Source of the DNA: Oculatella sp. LEGE 06141
GTDB lineage: Bacteria > Cyanobacteriota > Cyanobacteriia > Elainellales > Elainellaceae
Assembly: GCF_015207605.1 (NCBI RefSeq)
Contig: NZ_JADEWO010000008.1
Coordinates: 1-64,000, forward strand
Direction of reading: 5' to 3'
Length of the DNA: 64,000 nt
In this document: positions 1 through 11,090 of the stretch, piece by piece
Layout: the number at the start of each line of letters is the position of its first letter
Position numbering within the stretch: the stretch's first letter is position 1
Made by a program: the position numbers and the translations under genes
Notes under the pieces: model-generated
Seen by the model: the letters and a program-made list of their open reading frames with translations, nothing else
Database searches by the model: none
What the model was told of the DNA's origin: nothing

Positions 1-2
1 TG

Positions 3-116
3 TATCAAAAAGGTCGAAAAGTTGCTGAAGGTTTCAAAGCCAATATGAAGATTGTCTTCGACGAGCTTCTACCGCAATGGAATTACACAGCCAAACCAGA
101 ATTACAGGTTATTTAA
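3..116 (+). pseudogene. C-terminal tail of a transposase, cut by window edge
   Basis: An open frame enters from the left edge and stops at TAA 114-116. It encodes about 37 residues, including a lysine-rich segment and the motif WNYTAKP close to the end. A WNYT-x-x-P tail is what I associate with ISAzo13-type transposases, but so little of the protein is visible that the family is tentative. The stop codon overlaps the 3' end of the convergent gene at 113-715. Whether the gene is intact cannot be judged from this window. Confidence 0.35.
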
Positions 117-715
117 TTCACGATCCTAAGTGCCTGTTCCAAAACTGAAGATCGTTGATTTTCCGGCAATTGGGGAGCGATCGCTGCTAATGCTCTAGCA
201 CGGCCACTCGTAAACTGGATGGATAAAGCAGTATCAAGTGCCTGTTCCAAAACTGAAGATCGTTGATTTTCCGGCAATTGGGGAGCGATCGCTGCTAATG
301 CTCTAGCACGTTCCTCCTCATCCTGAATAGATAAAGCAGTACTAAGCGCTTTTTCCAGTAGCTTAGGATGTGATTCCGGTAGTTTGGTAGCAACTGCCAC
401 TAAAGCTCTAGTGAGATAATGCTCATTTTCAATAAACTGGGTAGCTGTTAGTGCATGTTCTAGTAGTATCGGCTCAGTTGGCGGCAAATGAGATGCGATT
501 GCTACCAATGCATAAGAACGGTCCCCCCCATCCTGAATGGAAGCGGTAGCTTCGAGAGCCTTGGACAAAACTTTTACAGGCGGTGGGGATAATTGAGAGG
601 CTAACTCAACCAGTGCAATAACTTGTTCGGAAGCGTTAGCAATACGGTCAATCTCAACTAACCGCTCTGCTACTAACGAATCATTTGAGCTTTTCAAAAC
701 CGAATTGGGGCCCAT
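113..715 (-). CDS. Helical-repeat (HEAT/TPR-like) protein
   Basis: This is a 200-residue protein made of about five units of roughly 34-36 residues. Each unit has the pattern RA-x-ALxAIAxxLP followed by a helix such as LLEKAL or VLEQAL and then TALSIQ. Such alpha-solenoid repeats form protein-binding surfaces and in cyanobacteria often lie at the C-terminus of larger STAND or kinase proteins. Here they stand alone, so the gene may be an adaptor or a fragment of a larger protein. No catalytic motif or signal peptide is seen. The last two units are almost identical at DNA level (a 75-bp direct repeat), so copy number may change by slippage. The ATG at 715 is followed by a non-repetitive N-terminus of about 20 residues. 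Function is unknown. Confidence 0.6.
   Translation of the reverse strand: MGPNSVLKSSNDSLVAERLVEIDRIANASEQVIALVELASQLSPPPVKVLSKALEATASIQDGGDRSYALVAIASHLPPTEPILLEHALTATQFIENEHYLTRALVAVATKLPESHPKLLEKALSTALSIQDEEERARALAAIAPQLPENQRSSVLEQALDTALSIQFTSGRARALAAIAPQLPENQRSSVLEQALRIVN
128..310. repeat. 75-bp direct repeat, two copies 108 bp apart
   Basis: Positions 128-202 and 236-310 are identical. The 108-bp offset equals 36 codons, so the duplication adds one structural repeat to the overlapping helical-repeat gene and keeps its frame. Confidence 0.85.
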
Positions 716-1374
716 ATCGGGTTTCCTTTATGAGGATAGGTAAAAGTTTAGAGCCAAAAATAGTAATTACAGAACTTAGCTATGAGCTAGTTTATACTCG
801 TTGATCCCTAAGATTTTCAGTAGTGATATCCTAACTGATGGGGATTGCTACCTACCAAAGCACTTCCAACAGACTTTTTCAAAATCATCTTTGCAAACTG
901 TCACTTCAACGCTTGAAAAGTTGATCAGCGGTACGTCTGACAAGTTTATTAGCTCCACTACATCAACTCGACATTCATCAGCTCCATTAGACCTACTTGC
1001 TCCATTAGGACTACTTAAGGAGTATGTTCTGTAAAGAAAAGGTCAATATGTAGTAATTTTTCGGAGGGCTAGGGAACATTGAGTAAAAGTTGAATATTAT
1101 CTAGTGTCTCTATTCCCCCCTAGCCATGTACAGATTTTTGTCTGGTCTGTTGTTTGGGTCTATACGTGTGTGGCTGCAAGCTACAGTTTCTGGTAGCCCA
1201 AGGGAGCCGTAGGTTAAACAGCATCTTTCACTCTTCGTGTTTAAGAAGCCCTAGAGGTAGAAAGTATCTCTAGGGCTTAGTTCGTAGGGGGCGATCGCTC
1301 ACCAAAGCCCATCATCTCCCGTGTTAAGAATGTTAAAAGACAAGCTTCCAGGACATATCACCTGAGTTACTGCT
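716..1374. other. Non-coding stretch with inverted repeats
   Basis: I see no convincing gene here. Two inverted repeats stand out. A perfect 11-bp stem AAGCCCTAGAG/CTCTAGGGCTT lies at 1246-1256 and 1268-1278 with an 11-nt loop and no T-tract on either side, so it is a hairpin rather than a clear terminator. A looser pair, GGCTAGGGAA near 1067 against TTCCCCCCTAGCC near 1112, flanks about 36 nt. A HIP1 octamer precedes the ATPase gene. This stretch could also contain the left boundary of a mobile island, but no transposon end could be proved. Confidence 0.5.
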
Positions 1375-4300
1375 ATGACTCTACCGACCTTGTTTGAACT
1401 CTGCTATCCCCGTCCTGATGTGAAGGATGGGCGAATATCCGAATCGGATTTTGCGGCAGATTTGGCTCAAGTATTGCGGGGAGAGGCTCCGGCAGAATAT
1501 CTCGACCCGGTAAAGTTTTTTGCTAACACTCATCCAACCCGTGGACTCCGGGAGTTGTTGCAGAATGTCTGCTTGAGATTGCAGGGCAGTAGCGATCAGG
1601 TCGCTTCGATTTTCCGTCTAGATACGAACTATGGAGGCGGTAAGACCCATTCCCTTATTGCGCTAACCCATGTGGCGAAGGGAATTCAGGGGGTCTCTAA
1701 TGTCGAAGAATTTCTGGATGCGGCGCTTGTACCTGCTGGTTCTGTACGAGTCGCGGCTTTTGACGGGGAGAATGCTGACCCTGTGGTGGGGCGATCGCTC
1801 GGAGACGGAATCCGGGCGAAGACTCCTTGGGGAGAGTTAGCCTATGGGTTGGCTGGCAAGGATGGATATGAACTGATCCGGACCAGTGACGAGCAAGGGA
1901 TCGCACCAGGTGCGGAGACGATTCGGGAGCTATTTGGGAATGAGCCAACACTGATTTTGTTGGATGAGTTGTCGGTTTATCTGCGGAAGCTGAAGGCGAA
2001 GGAGCGGGAACGGGCTGGAGGGCAGTTGACAGCGTTGCTGACAGCACTGTTTAAGGCGGTGGAGTCATCCCCTAGGGCGGCGCTGGTATTTACCCTGGCA
2101 ATCGGGAAGAGTGGGTTAGCGACGGATGCCTATAGTGATGAGAACCAGTTCATTGCGGCGCGGATGGATGAGCTAATGAGCGTTTCGGCTCGGAAGGCAA
2201 CGTTGCTTGATCCAACGGAGGAGGATGAGACGGTTAAGGTTTTGCGCCGTCGGCTTTTTGGCTTTATCGACGACCAACGGGCAGAGGAGGTGATTCAGGA
2301 CTATCAGCGGTTGTGGGAGCGCCATCGAGAGGCGATTGGTCCCACCTCGGCAGCAGATATGCGCCTGGAAGCGTTTCGTAATGGGTTCCCGCTCCATCCA
2401 GAGTTGATTGAAACCCTGCGGGATAAAACTTCTACCCTAAGCAATTTCCAACGAGTGAGAGGGCTGCTGAGGCTTCTGGCTCGGACGGTGGCGCAGCTCT
2501 GGCAGGAGCAACCTAAAGATACCTATGCAATTCATCTGCATCACCTGGATCCGGGCAATGAGGTGATTCGGCGTGAGATTGTGACCAAGCTGGGGTTGCA
2601 ACAGTATCTTCCGGCGATTCGGGCGGATGTGGCTGGTGTGGCAGGGGATCAGCCTTCGTTAACGCAGGAGTTAGATTTGGCCCATTATCGCGGGCTACCT
2701 CCCTATGCAGCATATGTAGCTCGGATTATCCTGTTCCACTCCCTGGCTTTTAATGATGCACTAAAGGGGCTGACGGCGGAGCAGTTGCGCTATTCCCTAC
2801 TGGCTCCGGGATTAGATTTGAGCTTTGCCAATGATGCTGTTCGCCAATTTGTCCAGAATTCGGCTTATCTAGACGATCGCCCTGGTGTTCCGCTGCGGTT
2901 TATGACAGAAGCGAACCTGACGCAGTTGATCCGTCGCTACATGACGATGGTTGACCCAGGGGAAGTACGTACCCAGTTGAACGATCGCATCCGCCAGATT
3001 TTCAAAGGCACGGTGCTTCAATCTGTTGCGTTTCCGGGTGGCTCCTACGATGTTCCTGACGATACGGGGGAAGGCAAACCTTACCTGGTGATTTTGGGCT
3101 ATGAGGCGGAGTCGGTAAATGCCTCACAGCTTCGGGTGCCGCCTCTGGTGGAGCGTTTGTACAAAGAGAAGGGAAGCAGTGGCGACCTGAGGATTAACCG
3201 GAACAATCTGGTGTTCTTGTGCGTGGACGCGGAGCGCAAGGAGGAAATGCGCCAGAAGATGATCCGCCGACTGGCGTTGCGGGATCTGCGTCGTCCTGAG
3301 GTGCAGGCGCAACTGGCGGAGCATCAGCAGTTGAAGCTGGCGGAGGAGGAGAAAACGTCTGAGACGGCAGTGGCGATTAGCATTCAGCAAGCCTATCGCC
3401 ATGTGTTCTACCCATCCAAGAATAAGCTGGAAGGATCGGATGTGGAGTTGAGCCATGCCAGCATAGACACTCCTAGTTCTTCGGAATCACCAGGTCTGGG
3501 GCAAAAGTCGATTGTTCGGCAACTTCGGGAGGCAGATCGAAAGCTACGATTGCCTGAAGACCAACCGGATTCGCCCTCCTATATTCGCGATCGCACTCCC
3601 CTACGGCGAGGGCAAATCAGTACTGCCAGTTTACGGTTGGAATTTTACCGTGACCCTGGCTTGCCGATGTTGGTGGGCGATGATGTGTTTATCAAGGGCA
3701 TTAAGCAGGGCATTGTGGCTGGGGATTTTGTTTACCGCAGTGGAGATTTGCTGTGGGGTAAGGGTGATCCTGAGGCCAGCATCAAGATTGATGAGAATTC
3801 CTACATCTACACGGTTGGGTACGCCCGCGAGCATGAGATCTGGCCGCCTCGGGTAGAGCCAACTCCTACTCCATCGGGTTCTAGTTCATCAACGTCTTCC
3901 CCAACGGCTCAAACTCCCACCGGAAGCTATAGCACTTCGGGAACGACAAGCGGGGCTGTGGCTCCCCCAAGCACTGATTTCCCCTCAGGCGGCAGTACGT
4001 TGCCACCCAAGACCTTTGTGGCGGAGGGTCCACTGCGGGAAGCGTTGGGTTCAATTTGGGAGCAGGCCCGTGCCTCTACGTTTAAGGCGATCGCCTCTCT
4101 GGAAATTCAAATCTTTGATGCCAGTGATGCCTTTATGCTGTTGGGGCTGATTCGAGCGATCCAGAAGGCTGTGGTGCAGGTTAATTTGGCAGGTGCCTAT
4201 GAGACAACTAGTGGAAGTACCTTGAACTTTGAGTTTGAGGGGCAGGTGGATGATGCGTTGCCTGTGAAAGATTTTCTGTCGGCGCAGATTCGGGCGGCAA

Positions 4301-4449
4301 CAGAAAAGACGATGGATGCGACCTATACGGTTAATTTTTCGGAAGGACTTGACGTAAGGGGGGATGAACCTGAGAAGCTGTCGGAGCGGTTAAGCCGTTT
4401 AGGGGCTGGGGCCGCTCATATTACAGCCAAAGCTCAAGGAGCAGATTGA
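1375..4449 (+). CDS. DUF499-type P-loop ATPase of a defence-like cassette
   Basis: A 1024-residue protein. The N-terminal half carries a Walker A motif GGGKTH at residues about 87-92 and a Walker B motif LILLDE at about 193-198, as in the DUF499 ATPases that accompany DUF1156 methyltransferases. A long middle region is followed by a Ser/Thr/Pro-rich low-complexity linker near residues 825-880 and a compact C-terminal domain, suggesting a flexibly tethered module. It is the first gene of a four-gene + strand operon with 1 to 8 bp gaps or a 4-bp overlap. By family context it probably powers a DNA-processing or restriction complex with the methylase and helicase; its biochemical activity is not visible. 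It resembles the ATPase of helicase-methylase-ATPase (Hma-like) anti-phage loci, but that label is inference. Confidence 0.8.
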   Translation: MTLPTLFELCYPRPDVKDGRISESDFAADLAQVLRGEAPAEYLDPVKFFANTHPTRGLRELLQNVCLRLQGSSDQVASIFRLDTNYGGGKTHSLIALTHVAKGIQGVSNVEEFLDAALVPAGSVRVAAFDGENADPVVGRSLGDGIRAKTPWGELAYGLAGKDGYELIRTSDEQGIAPGAETIRELFGNEPTLILLDELSVYLRKLKAKERERAGGQLTALLTALFKAVESSPRAALVFTLAIGKSGLATDAYSDENQFIAARMDELMSVSARKATLLDPTEEDETVKVLRRRLFGFIDDQRAEEVIQDYQRLWERHREAIGPTSAADMRLEAFRNGFPLHPELIETLRDKTSTLSNFQRVRGLLRLLARTVAQLWQEQPKDTYAIHLHHLDPGNEVIRREIVTKLGLQQYLPAIRADVAGVAGDQPSLTQELDLAHYRGLPPYAAYVARIILFHSLAFNDALKGLTAEQLRYSLLAPGLDLSFANDAVRQFVQNSAYLDDRPGVPLRFMTEANLTQLIRRYMTMVDPGEVRTQLNDRIRQIFKGTVLQSVAFPGGSYDVPDDTGEGKPYLVILGYEAESVNASQLRVPPLVERLYKEKGSSGDLRINRNNLVFLCVDAERKEEMRQKMIRRLALRDLRRPEVQAQLAEHQQLKLAEEEKTSETAVAISIQQAYRHVFYPSKNKLEGSDVELSHASIDTPSSSESPGLGQKSIVRQLREADRKLRLPEDQPDSPSYIRDRTPLRRGQISTASLRLEFYRDPGLPMLVGDDVFIKGIKQGIVAGDFVYRSGDLLWGKGDPEASIKIDENSYIYTVGYAREHEIWPPRVEPTPTPSGSSSSTSSPTAQTPTGSYSTSGTTSGAVAPPSTDFPSGGSTLPPKTFVAEGPLREALGSIWEQARASTFKAIASLEIQIFDASDAFMLLGLIRAIQKAVVQVNLAGAYETTSGSTLNFEFEGQVDDALPVKDFLSAQIRAATEKTMDATYTVNFSEGLDVRGDEPEKLSERLSRLGAGAAHITAKAQGAD

Positions 4450-4450
4450 C

Positions 4451-4933
4451 GTGCATGCACAGGCGATCGCAGCAACATCCAATAATCATCACAGTGGTCA
4501 CCCTCGCTATGAGTTGCGGGCAGAGAGCCTTGGTTCTAGCAATTTGCAGTTAGAGGTTTGGCAATTGCCTTCTATGGCAACGCCGCAGATTGTACAGCCA
4601 GTGCGGGTGGCGGGTTTGAAGGGGCGAAATTTGGCGCTGATTGAGAATCGGATTTTGCGTCGTTTAGCGAAGGCGGATGTGTCGATGGGGGGGCTGAAGC
4701 CGGGAAAGCCGAAAACCTATGCCCTAGACGAGGAGGTGGCTCTGGTTTTCGGGCTGATTTTTCGGGTGCTAGCTCCTATGCGTAGTCGAGATAATATGCT
4801 GGCCTGCATTGAGGGAATTGAGGCGATGAGCCGAGAGGAGGCAGCCTATTGGTTGGGGATGGCGATGCATCGGAAGAATCCCCGCCGTGTGCTGATGTCT
4901 TTAAGAATTTTGTTGACAGATCCGCATAGGTAG
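4451..4933 (+). CDS. Small accessory protein of the ATPase/methylase cassette
   Basis: A 160-residue protein starting at GTG 4451, one base after the stop of the ATPase gene, so translation is probably coupled. It has a beta-rich N-terminal half ([16 protein letters not shown]) and a helical second half with the basic segment [14 protein letters not shown] near the end. No catalytic motif is recognised. Small conserved proteins are usual between the DUF499 ATPase and DUF1156 methylase genes in loci of this kind, so it is probably a structural or adaptor subunit. I could not assign a family from sequence alone. Confidence 0.65.
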   Translation: MHAQAIAATSNNHHSGHPRYELRAESLGSSNLQLEVWQLPSMATPQIVQPVRVAGLKGRNLALIENRILRRLAKADVSMGGLKPGKPKTYALDEEVALVFGLIFRVLAPMRSRDNMLACIEGIEAMSREEAAYWLGMAMHRKNPRRVLMSLRILLTDPHR

Positions 4934-4941
4934 AAGGAATT

Positions 4942-7899
4942 ATGACGAAGCGCCTGATTGAAGAATGGTTGCCGATCGCGGAGTTGAGTGAGGAGAGTAT
5001 ACGAGAACGCCGTTCTATGACGGCTTTGCCTCCAATCTACTATCTCCATGTTTGGTGGGCGCGGCGACCATTAGTGGCTTCACGGGCAGCGGTTTTAGCG
5101 TCTTTGTTGCCTGCGGATTGCGATCGCAAACAGTTCATGCACGTTCTGGGGATTCATGGCGATCCAGTAGCAACCAAACGTAGACTAGATCTAGCCAAAA
5201 AAACAGGCGAAAACTTAGGCTTAAATCCCTATGGGTATGATCGTGCTTTTAAGTACAGTCCTACTGAACACGATCGAAACTGGATAAGCGAAGAGTTGCA
5301 AAAACTGGGTTTGGAAACTCCTAGAGTTCTAGATCCAACAGCAGGTGGCGGAAGTATTCCTTTAGAAACCAATCGATTAGGATTTTCGACTTTAGCTAAT
5401 GATTTAAATCCAGTAGCGGTATTGGTTCAAAAGGCAACTTACGAATGGCCTGCTCAATATGGGAAAGCAATATTAGATGAATTCAACCGCATCAGCAAAC
5501 GATTTCTTGAGTTAGCTGAACCAAAGTTTCGGCAAATGGGAATTTATCCAGAGGAGCCTAAAGGTGTACAAATTTTAGGCTACCTCTGGGCCAGAACGAT
5601 TCGGTGTCCTTATTGTGAGGGGCTGATTCCGCTTTCACCTAACTGGAAACTCGCTCCCGATGGAACCGGGGTGCGCCTTCTCTCACAGTTGGGGGTTGGT
5701 GTGGGCGACTCCAGCCGAGTTTGTCAGTTTGAAATTGTTCACTCTGAAAATGCGCAATCTTCTGGCACCGTGAAGGGAGGCGATGCCACTTGCCCCTATC
5801 CCGATTGCCAACGAGTCATTGAAGGAGAGGAAGTCAAGCGCCAAGCTCAGGCGGGTGAAATGGGAGAGCAACTGTTCTGTGTGGTCTTTAAAAAACGCAT
5901 CGTCACCTATACCAAAACGGGCAAAACCCGCGAAAAATGGGAGCGAGGCTACCGCGCCCCTCGACCGGAGGAGGATGTTAATGACCTGATTCAGCAAACA
6001 TTAGCCGAAAAATCACCTGAATGGGACGCTATGGGTTTGATACCTACAGAGGCTATAGATAGCCTATCTAATTACGATCGTGGCCATCGCTTATACGGAA
6101 TATATAACTGGAAAGATTTCTTTTCGCCGCGTCAGTTGATTAGCCATATTTTAAGTATTGAAGTATTTCATGAAATACTTGCAGAAGAGAATCCAAACGT
6201 TATAGAAAATCCATCAGCCCGAAAAGCTGCTCTAGTTTATATAAGTTTTGCACTAGACAAACTTCGTGACTATAACTCACGTGCTACAAGATGGCATGGC
6301 GGACGAGAAGTCATGGTTAATACATTCGATAAACACAATTTTGAGTTCAAGTGGTCTTACGCAGAAATGGCTCCTCTCATAGTTGGCCTTGGTTACGACT
6401 GGGTATTTGAGCAAATTTCAAAGTGTATAGAGGAATTAATAGAACTTACTTTGCCTAAAGCCTCAAACGACCATAGTGGCTTACCCTTGTTCCAAGAACA
6501 ATCACTGCACAGTCCCATAGCTTCACAAGCTATCACCATCACTTGTCAATCAGGCGATACCCTACACCATCTGGATGATGCCAGCATTGATGCCGTCGTT
6601 CTAGACCCACCTTACTACGACAACGTCATGTATGCAGAATTATCAGATTTCTTCTATGTTTGGCTCAAGCGCACGGCTGGGTATCTCTATCCTGAACTAT
6701 TTACGCGACAACTTACTGATAAAGATAATGAGGCAGTAGCTAATCCAGCTAAGTACAAAGGTCAGAAGAAAGCAAGGGAACTAGCAGGACAAGACTATCA
6801 AGAACGTATGGCAGCTATCTTTACAGAATGCCGTCGTGTGCTGAAACCTGATGGCATCATGACTTTGATGTTTACACACAAAGCGTCTGGAGCTTGGGAT
6901 GCATTAACCACGGGTTTAATTGAAGCAGGGTTTGTCATTACTGCCAGTTGGCCGATTAATACCGAGGCAGAAGGTTCATTACACATTAAAGATAAGTCCG
7001 CAGCCAACAGCACCATCTTTCTGGTATGTCGTCCTCGCACTAAAACCCCTGATGATGAGGTGCAGTATTGGGAAGATTTAGAGCCATTATTGGCAAAAGA
7101 AGTTCGTAAACGTATTGCTGAATTCCAAACCGCAGGGATTCGCGGCGTAGACCTGTATCTTTCCTGCTTTGGCCCTGCATTAGAAGTCTTCTCTCGCCAT
7201 TGGCCTGTTAAACGAGGACAGCCCCGCATTGAGGTGACTTCTGGTAAAACAAAACGAAGTAAAGTCGTCTCTGCGGCAGTTGATCCCTACAGCGTCACCC
7301 CAGAAGATGCCCTGGAAGCTGCTCGACGTGAGGTGAAACGCTGGAAACTAGAGCAACTAACCAATGCTCAACGCATCCATGAGCTTGACCCCCTCACCGA
7401 ATGGTTCGTATTAGCCTGGGATGCCTTCAAAGCACCGCAGTTCCCCTACGATGAGGCATTGCGACTGGCGCGAGTCGTTGGGCTAGACATCGATCGCGAA
7501 ATCATCAAAGTCCTGGCTGAAAAGAAAAGCAGCGACGTTATTCTGTGGGATAGCTCCATCCGTGCCGCCAAAGGCACCCTCGGACCCACTGATGGTAGCC
7601 GCAGTTTCATTGATGCCATTCACCACGCCGCTCATCTGGGTCGCACCCGCAGTCTCGACACCGCCCGCGAACTCCTCGACACCACTAAACTCAGCCAGGA
7701 ACCCCGCTTCCTCGCCGCCCTGGAAGCCGTTCTAGAGGTGCTGCCTCCCTCCAAGGCCTACACAGGCTTCGACCCCTCCAAATCCATCATCCCCTCCGCC
7801 AGCGACTTTGAAGCCCTAGAAAACCTCCGTCGCCTCGCCTTCACCGAGCAAATTGATGAACCAGAGCAATTACGGTTGTGGGTAGAAGGGGTAGCATGA
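4942..7899 (+). CDS. DUF1156-type DNA methyltransferase
   Basis: A 985-residue protein. The N-terminus ([19 protein letters not shown], then HVWWARRP) is the DUF1156 signature. A SAM-binding motif [10 protein letters not shown] lies near residues 131-140 and a catalytic DPPYYDN motif near 554-560, the DPPY type of N6-adenine or N4-cytosine amino-methyltransferases. Between them is a cysteine-containing insert (CPYCEG, CPYPDC), probably a zinc ribbon. The C-terminal third is helical and unassigned. The start ATG 4942 has AGAAGGA upstream. The gene ends in an ATGA overlap with the helicase. By analogy the methylase marks host DNA while the ATPase and helicase act on unmarked DNA, but the recognition sequence and even the methylated base cannot be read here. 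Confidence 0.82.
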   Translation: MTKRLIEEWLPIAELSEESIRERRSMTALPPIYYLHVWWARRPLVASRAAVLASLLPADCDRKQFMHVLGIHGDPVATKRRLDLAKKTGENLGLNPYGYDRAFKYSPTEHDRNWISEELQKLGLETPRVLDPTAGGGSIPLETNRLGFSTLANDLNPVAVLVQKATYEWPAQYGKAILDEFNRISKRFLELAEPKFRQMGIYPEEPKGVQILGYLWARTIRCPYCEGLIPLSPNWKLAPDGTGVRLLSQLGVGVGDSSRVCQFEIVHSENAQSSGTVKGGDATCPYPDCQRVIEGEEVKRQAQAGEMGEQLFCVVFKKRIVTYTKTGKTREKWERGYRAPRPEEDVNDLIQQTLAEKSPEWDAMGLIPTEAIDSLSNYDRGHRLYGIYNWKDFFSPRQLISHILSIEVFHEILAEENPNVIENPSARKAALVYISFALDKLRDYNSRATRWHGGREVMVNTFDKHNFEFKWSYAEMAPLIVGLGYDWVFEQISKCIEELIELTLPKASNDHSGLPLFQEQSLHSPIASQAITITCQSGDTLHHLDDASIDAVVLDPPYYDNVMYAELSDFFYVWLKRTAGYLYPELFTRQLTDKDNEAVANPAKYKGQKKARELAGQDYQERMAAIFTECRRVLKPDGIMTLMFTHKASGAWDALTTGLIEAGFVITASWPINTEAEGSLHIKDKSAANSTIFLVCRPRTKTPDDEVQYWEDLEPLLAKEVRKRIAEFQTAGIRGVDLYLSCFGPALEVFSRHWPVKRGQPRIEVTSGKTKRSKVVSAAVDPYSVTPEDALEAARREVKRWKLEQLTNAQRIHELDPLTEWFVLAWDAFKAPQFPYDEALRLARVVGLDIDREIIKVLAEKKSSDVILWDSSIRAAKGTLGPTDGSRSFIDAIHHAAHLGRTRSLDTARELLDTTKLSQEPRFLAALEAVLEVLPPSKAYTGFDPSKSIIPSASDFEALENLRRLAFTEQIDEPEQLRLWVEGVA

Positions 7900-10800
7900 G
7901 CAAGCTCAGCGATTATACCTGGAAGTTCAAATACAGCCCCGACGAGGGGAACACCATCCTCAACGAGTTCTACATTCCAGCACTTCAGCGTGCTAAACGA
8001 TATTGGCGCACTACCGGATACTTCAGTGCATCGGCTCTATCCCTTGCCATGCGCGGGATCGAAGGCTTAGTTCGCAATCAAGGCACGATGCGGCTCATTG
8101 TCGGCTGTACGCTTGAACCGCCCGAAATTGATGCTATTCAACGAGGTGAAGAGCTCAAAGCGCGAGTACAGCAAAATCTTGCCAATGTCCCCTTAGAACC
8201 TGCCGACGAACCCGCACGGCAAGCTCTAGAACTGCTGGCTTGGTTAATCCAACACGGCATCTTGGAAGTCAAAGTTGCTGTGCCCTGCGATGTCCAAAAA
8301 AAGCCGATTCCTAACCCTGCCATCTTCCATGAAAAAGCCGGAATTATTGAAGATGAAGACGGCAATCGCATTGCATTCAATGGCAGCATCAACGAAACCG
8401 TCAATGGATGGTTACGGAACTGGGATAGCTTCCACGTTTTCACAAGCTGGATCACTCCCCAACACGTCGATGCCGAAGAAGATAGCTTCGTGCGATTGTG
8501 GAGTGGGCGATCCCCCCACGCCCTCGTCATGGATGTCCCCGATGCCCTCAGACAACGCCTCCTCTCCTACCTTCCTGAAAACGGCAGCCTCCCTATCCGT
8601 TTAGCTGGATCTGAAGAACTACCCCCAGCCGAAGAACCACCTCCGCCAGAACGCGAGCCAGAGCTTGATCCACGGGCGATGGTCTGGAGCTACATCACCA
8701 AAGCACCTCAACTCACCCCTTCAGGAGAACGGATCGGAGAAGCCACCAGTGCCGTCACCCCCTGGCCCCACCAGATCCGCGCCTTCAAACGTATGTGGAA
8801 CCGTTGGCCTCCCAAACTTCTCATTGCAGACGAAGTGGGGCTGGGCAAAACCATTCAAGCAGGCTTGCTTCTGCGCCAAGCATGGCTCAGTGGTCGCGCC
8901 AAACGCATCCTCGTCATGGCTCCAGCCGCTGTCCTCAAACAGTGGCAAGTCGAACTTCGAGAAAAATTCAACCTCAACTGGCCCATCTACGACGGCAAAG
9001 CTCTAAGCTGGTATCCCTCCCCCGGTTTTCAAGAAGACACCCTAAAACCCGTTAGTCGCACCAATTGGCACAAAGAACCCTGTGTCCTGGTGTCCAGCCA
9101 CCTCATGCGCCGTCAGGAACGCGCCCAAGAACTGTTAGTTGATGCGGAACCCTGGGATTTAGTGATTTTGGACGAAGCCCACCACGCTCGTCGTAGCGGA
9201 GGGATTCAGACCGGAGTAGTGCGCGATCGCTACAATCGCCTGCTCACACTCATGCAACGCCTCAAAGACCGCACCCAGGGTTTAGTCCTCCTCACCGCTA
9301 CCCCCATGCAAGTCGATCCCATCGAAGTATGGGACTTACTCAAACTATTTGGCCTCCCCTCCGAATGGGCAGCCCAGGACTTCCTCAAATTCTTTGACTT
9401 GGTTGCTAAACCTGCCCCCAGCCATGAAGAAATGGCTTACATGGCGCGTCTCTTCCGAGCGATCGAGCGCGAGTTTGGCTCCGTCACAGAAACATTTGCC
9501 AAACAATTTACCCCCAACCACAGCAGCATCAAAGCTAAGAAAATCTTAAAAGCTCTCCGCTCCGAAGCCACCATTCCCCTCCGCCAACTAGAAGCCTCTG
9601 AGCGAGAAGCCGCCATCAAACTCATGAAGGCGCATACCCCCATTCAAACCCTTATCTCCCGCCACACCCGCGAACTCCTCCGCAAATATTACGAAGCAGG
9701 CAAGATTTCTACCCCCATCGCTAGAAGGGATGTCCAAGATGTCTTTATCGACCTTTCCCCAGCCGAGCGATCGGTCTACGATGCCGTGGAAGAATACATT
9801 TCCACGACCTACAACAATGCCGCAGCGGGCGATCGCAACGCCGTAGGGTTTGTCATGACCATCTATCGACGACGACTAGCCAGCAGCTTCTTCTCCTTGT
9901 CCCGTACCCTCCAGGATCGCCTCATCCGCCTCAAAGACCGAAATCAACCCACCCTTCCTCCTCCAGACATCCTCACCGAAGACCTCCCCGATGAAGCCTC
10001 AGGCGACGAAATCCTTGACCAGGACGAAGCCGCCGAACTCGAACGCAAAGCCCTCAACCTGGAAGAATCCGCCGATTTGCGAGACTTACTGGATGCCGTC
10101 CTGACCCTTCCCGTAGATACCAAAGCCCAAGGGCTGAAAGACCTCCTGTGGAAGCTCAAAAAAGACGGCTATCGCCAGGTCATCATCTTCACCCAATTCA
10201 CCGACACGATGGATTTTCTCCGCGACCAACTGGTCAAAGACGGTCTATCCGTAATGTGCTTCTCCGGCAGAGGTGGCGAAATCCAAACAAAAGACGGAGA
10301 CTGGCGCACCATCAGCCGAGAACAAACCAAACAACGTTTCCGCAAAGGCGAAGCCGAAATCATGCTCTGCACGGATGCAGCAGCCGAAGGTCTCAACTTC
10401 CAATTCTGCGGTGCGCTCATCAACTACGATATGCCCTGGAATCCCATGCGGGTAGAACAACGCATTGGACGTATCGATCGCTTAGGCCAGGTCTATCCCA
10501 AAATCTGCATCTACAACCTGCACTACAGCAATACTGTGGAGGCGGATGTGTATATTGCATTGCGCCATCGCATAAAACTCTTTCAAAACATCGTCGGTCG
10601 TCTCCAGCCCATCCTTGCAAAACTTCCCAGTTCTATCTCCAGCCTTGTGTTCAGTCGAGGGCAGGATAGGGAGCGCGATCGCCAAAACCTGCTAAGCCAA
10701 ATCGAAGAAGAAGCCAGCCAACCCCAGGACGGCTTCGACATCAACATCCTCGCAGTACAAGACCTGGAAGATTTAACCTCAACTCCCCCGGCCTACGACC

Positions 10801-11075
10801 TATCCGATCTAAGAGTTATCCTAGAACGCCCTAATCTACTACCCGCAGGCATCCAAAGCAAGCAAACTGGCACCAAAGACTTTGCCTACCTCCAACCCGG
10901 CATGAACCAACCCATCCGCGTCACCACAGACCCGGACTTCTACGACGAACATTCAGATAGTGTCGAGTTATGGTCTCCTGGAAATCCATTATTTCCTCAG
11001 GAAAAACTTTCTACTGAATTTGATGTAGACGCTGAAATGTTCAAGTTCATTCTGCAAAAAGAAAGAGATTCTTGA
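7896..11075 (+). CDS. PLD-like domain fused to SNF2/DEAH helicase
   Basis: A 1059-residue protein starting at ATG 7896, inside the stop of the methylase gene (ATGA), which is preferred over the in-frame codon at 7878. The N-terminal domain has an HxK...GSIN signature (HEKAG near residue 145, then FNGSINET) of phospholipase-D-like nucleases. An SF2/SNF2 motor follows: motif [10 protein letters not shown] near residue 312, motif II LDEAHHA near 422, motif III LLTATP, and motif [13 protein letters not shown] near 855. Only one HxK half is visible, so nuclease activity would need a dimer or may be lost. It would translocate on or remodel DNA for the cassette. PLD and SNF2 proteins also occur in DISARM systems, but the DUF499/DUF1156 partners point to an Hma-like locus. 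Confidence 0.85.
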   Translation: MSKLSDYTWKFKYSPDEGNTILNEFYIPALQRAKRYWRTTGYFSASALSLAMRGIEGLVRNQGTMRLIVGCTLEPPEIDAIQRGEELKARVQQNLANVPLEPADEPARQALELLAWLIQHGILEVKVAVPCDVQKKPIPNPAIFHEKAGIIEDEDGNRIAFNGSINETVNGWLRNWDSFHVFTSWITPQHVDAEEDSFVRLWSGRSPHALVMDVPDALRQRLLSYLPENGSLPIRLAGSEELPPAEEPPPPEREPELDPRAMVWSYITKAPQLTPSGERIGEATSAVTPWPHQIRAFKRMWNRWPPKLLIADEVGLGKTIQAGLLLRQAWLSGRAKRILVMAPAAVLKQWQVELREKFNLNWPIYDGKALSWYPSPGFQEDTLKPVSRTNWHKEPCVLVSSHLMRRQERAQELLVDAEPWDLVILDEAHHARRSGGIQTGVVRDRYNRLLTLMQRLKDRTQGLVLLTATPMQVDPIEVWDLLKLFGLPSEWAAQDFLKFFDLVAKPAPSHEEMAYMARLFRAIEREFGSVTETFAKQFTPNHSSIKAKKILKALRSEATIPLRQLEASEREAAIKLMKAHTPIQTLISRHTRELLRKYYEAGKISTPIARRDVQDVFIDLSPAERSVYDAVEEYISTTYNNAAAGDRNAVGFVMTIYRRRLASSFFSLSRTLQDRLIRLKDRNQPTLPPPDILTEDLPDEASGDEILDQDEAAELERKALNLEESADLRDLLDAVLTLPVDTKAQGLKDLLWKLKKDGYRQVIIFTQFTDTMDFLRDQLVKDGLSVMCFSGRGGEIQTKDGDWRTISREQTKQRFRKGEAEIMLCTDAAAEGLNFQFCGALINYDMPWNPMRVEQRIGRIDRLGQVYPKICIYNLHYSNTVEADVYIALRHRIKLFQNIVGRLQPILAKLPSSISSLVFSRGQDRERDRQNLLSQIEEEASQPQDGFDINILAVQDLEDLTSTPPAYDLSDLRVILERPNLLPAGIQSKQTGTKDFAYLQPGMNQPIRVTTDPDFYDEHSDSVELWSPGNPLFPQEKLSTEFDVDAEMFKFILQKERDS

Positions 11076-11090
11076 AAGCAAATTCCTTGC

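Noticed and set aside
801-1034. 77-codon + strand ORF
   Set aside because: It starts at TTG without a ribosome-binding site, is Ser/Thr-rich with no recognisable motif, and has no operon partner.
1127-1170. TGTACA followed by TTTTTGTCTG as a Tn7-like left end
   Set aside because: TGTACA resembles some transposon termini, but the following sequence does not match the repeats at 19165-19231 and no inverted partner was found.
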